Source: Heloderma charlesbogerti
Lineage: Eukaryota; Chordata; Lepidosauria; Squamata; Helodermatidae
Assembly: GCA_026122225.1 (NCBI GenBank)
Contig: JANEZZ010000404.1
Coordinates: forward strand, 992,001-1,056,000
Length of the DNA: 64,000 bases
Direction of reading: 5' to 3'
Part shown: positions 63,063 to 64,000 of the stretch, in pieces
Layout: every line of letters starts with the position of its first letter
How positions within the stretch are numbered: the first letter of the stretch is position 1
Program-made: the position numbers and the translations under genes
The notes under the pieces: model-generated
Told to the model about the DNA's origin: nothing
The model's input: only the letters and a program-made list of their open reading frames with translations
Database searches by the model: none

Positions 63063-64000
63063 ATAGAATCATAGAATAGTAGGGTTGGAAGGGGTCTACA
63101 AGGCCATCGAGTCCAACCCCCTGCTCAAGGCAGGAATCCAAGTCACAGCATCCCTGACAAATCCAGCCTCGTCTTGAAGGCCTCCAGTGTGGGAGAGCCC
63201 ACCACCTCCCCAGGTAATTGGTTCCATTGTCGTATTGCTCTTACAGTCAGGAAGTATTTCCTGATGTTCAGCCGGAATCTGGCTTCCTGTCACTTGAGCC
63301 CATTATTCCGTGTCCTGCACGCTGGGATGATCAAGAAGAGATCCTGGCCTTCCTCTCTGGGACAACCTTTCAAGTACTTGAAGAGTGCAATCATATCTCC
63401 CCTCAGTCTTCTCTTCTCAAGGCTAAACCTGTCCAGTTCTTTCAGTCTCTCTTCATAGGGCTTTGTTTCCAGTTGCCTGATCATCTTTGTTGCCCTCCTC
63501 TGAACCCTCTCCAGTTTGTCTGCATCCTTCTTAAAGTGTGGTGCCCAGAACTGGACACAGTACTCCAGATGAGGCCTAACCAGTGCTGAGTAGAGGGGAA
63601 CTAGTACTTCCCGGGATTTGGAAGCTATGCTTCTATTAATGCAGCCCCAAATAGTATTTGCCTTTTTTGCAGCCACATCACATTGTTGGCCCATATTCAG
63701 CTTGTGATAGACAACAATTCCAAGATCCTTCTCGCTTGTAGTGTGGTTGAGCCACATATCCCCCATCTTGTAACTGTGCATTTGGTTTCTTTTTCCTAGG
63801 TGCAGAACTTGGCATTTCTCCCTATTAAATGTCATTCTGTTGTTTTCTGCCCAGTGCTCCAGTCTATCCAGATCACTTTGAATTTTGTTTCTGTCTTCCA
63901 AAGTATTAGCTATCCCTCCCAATTTTGTGTCATCTGAAAATTTGATCAGCATTCCCTGCACCTCCTCCTCCAAGTCATTCATAAAAATGTTGAAGAGCAC
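63063..64000 (-). mobile_element. CR1 LINE, extends beyond the right edge, young-looking
   Basis: The 3' end carries the CR1 tail (ATTCTATGATTCTATGATTT on -) preceded by GGGTTGGACTCGATGG-type sequence. Upstream on the - strand is an intact reading frame to the window edge. It is the best-preserved CR1 in the window. Confidence 0.94.
63290..64000 (-). CDS. CR1 reverse transcriptase C-terminal region, open to the window edge
   Basis: About 236 codons visible, starting inside LFNIFMNDLEEEVQ, with SDDTKLGGIANTLEDRNKIQ (the FADD catalytic motif here reads FSDD). It continues WAENNRMTFNREKCQVLHLG, LGIVVYHKLNM, ASKSREVLVPLYSALVRPHL, EYCVQFWAPHFKKDADKLER and IALFKYLKGCPREEGQDLF. It has no stop or frameshift until its natural end near 63290. 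The first catalytic Asp being Ser-Asp-Asp may impair activity. The rest of ORF2 lies beyond the window. Confidence 0.9.
   Translation of the reverse strand: MLFNIFMNDLEEEVQGMLIKFSDDTKLGGIANTLEDRNKIQSDLDRLEHWAENNRMTFNREKCQVLHLGKRNQMHSYKMGDMWLNHTTSEKDLGIVVYHKLNMGQQCDVAAKKANTIWGCINRSIASKSREVLVPLYSALVRPHLEYCVQFWAPHFKKDADKLERVQRRATKMIRQLETKPYEERLKELDRFSLEKRRLRGDMIALFKYLKGCPREEGQDLFLIIPACRTRNNGLK

Overview
This is a non-coding-rich piece of a vertebrate nuclear genome, almost certainly from a squamate reptile (lizard or snake). Coding exons are small, flanked by canonical AG/GT splice sites and separated by introns full of interspersed repeats. The repeat mix is CR1 and L2 LINEs, a young BovB LINE of the RTE clade, tRNA-derived SINEs, a Tc1/mariner transposon and several near-palindromic MITE-like families. 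No prokaryotic features, CRISPR arrays or operons are present.

Two conserved genes lie tail to tail, the same convergent order known at human 15q22-q23. AAGAB (alpha- and gamma-adaptin binding protein p34) is on the + strand. Its exons 2 to 10 (6980-22211) were placed with exact splice phases and encode 290 codons; exon 1 lies upstream of the window. SMAD3 (TGF-beta/activin receptor-regulated SMAD) is on the - strand. Exons 9 to 2 (31874-49982) were placed in consistent phase, exon 1 lies beyond position 64000, and the 3'UTR probably runs to about 25435. The two transcripts end about 1.7 kb apart. Their functions are unrelated: AAGAB is an AP-1/AP-2 adaptor assembly chaperone and SMAD3 is a signal-activated transcription factor.

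Layout: 1-6979 AAGAB intron 1, with CR1, MITE-like and SINE debris. 7171-11689 AAGAB intron 2, with a 1,617-bp Tc1 element and an LTR-like element. 11690-22211 the remaining AAGAB exons, with a GC-rich repeat-poor block at 16540-18480. 22212-23740 AAGAB 3'UTR. 23740-25435 intergenic. 25435-31873 SMAD3 3'UTR, nearly repeat-free. 31874-49982 SMAD3 exons; intron 3 carries a three-level nest of LINEs with an 11-bp target-site duplication around the BovB. 49983-64000 part of SMAD3 intron 1, with an exact 83-bp inverted repeat, a hairpin, and CR1 copies, one of which runs off the right edge with an open reading frame.

I found no new multi-gene system. The most unusual structures are the exact 83-bp inverted duplication (57481-57563 / 58431-58513), the BovB insertion nested in two L2 elements, the Tc1 element with complete IR/DR ends, and an LTR-like segment bounded by unexpectedly long 21-bp direct repeats. 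Gene identities rest on family knowledge recalled without a database search.
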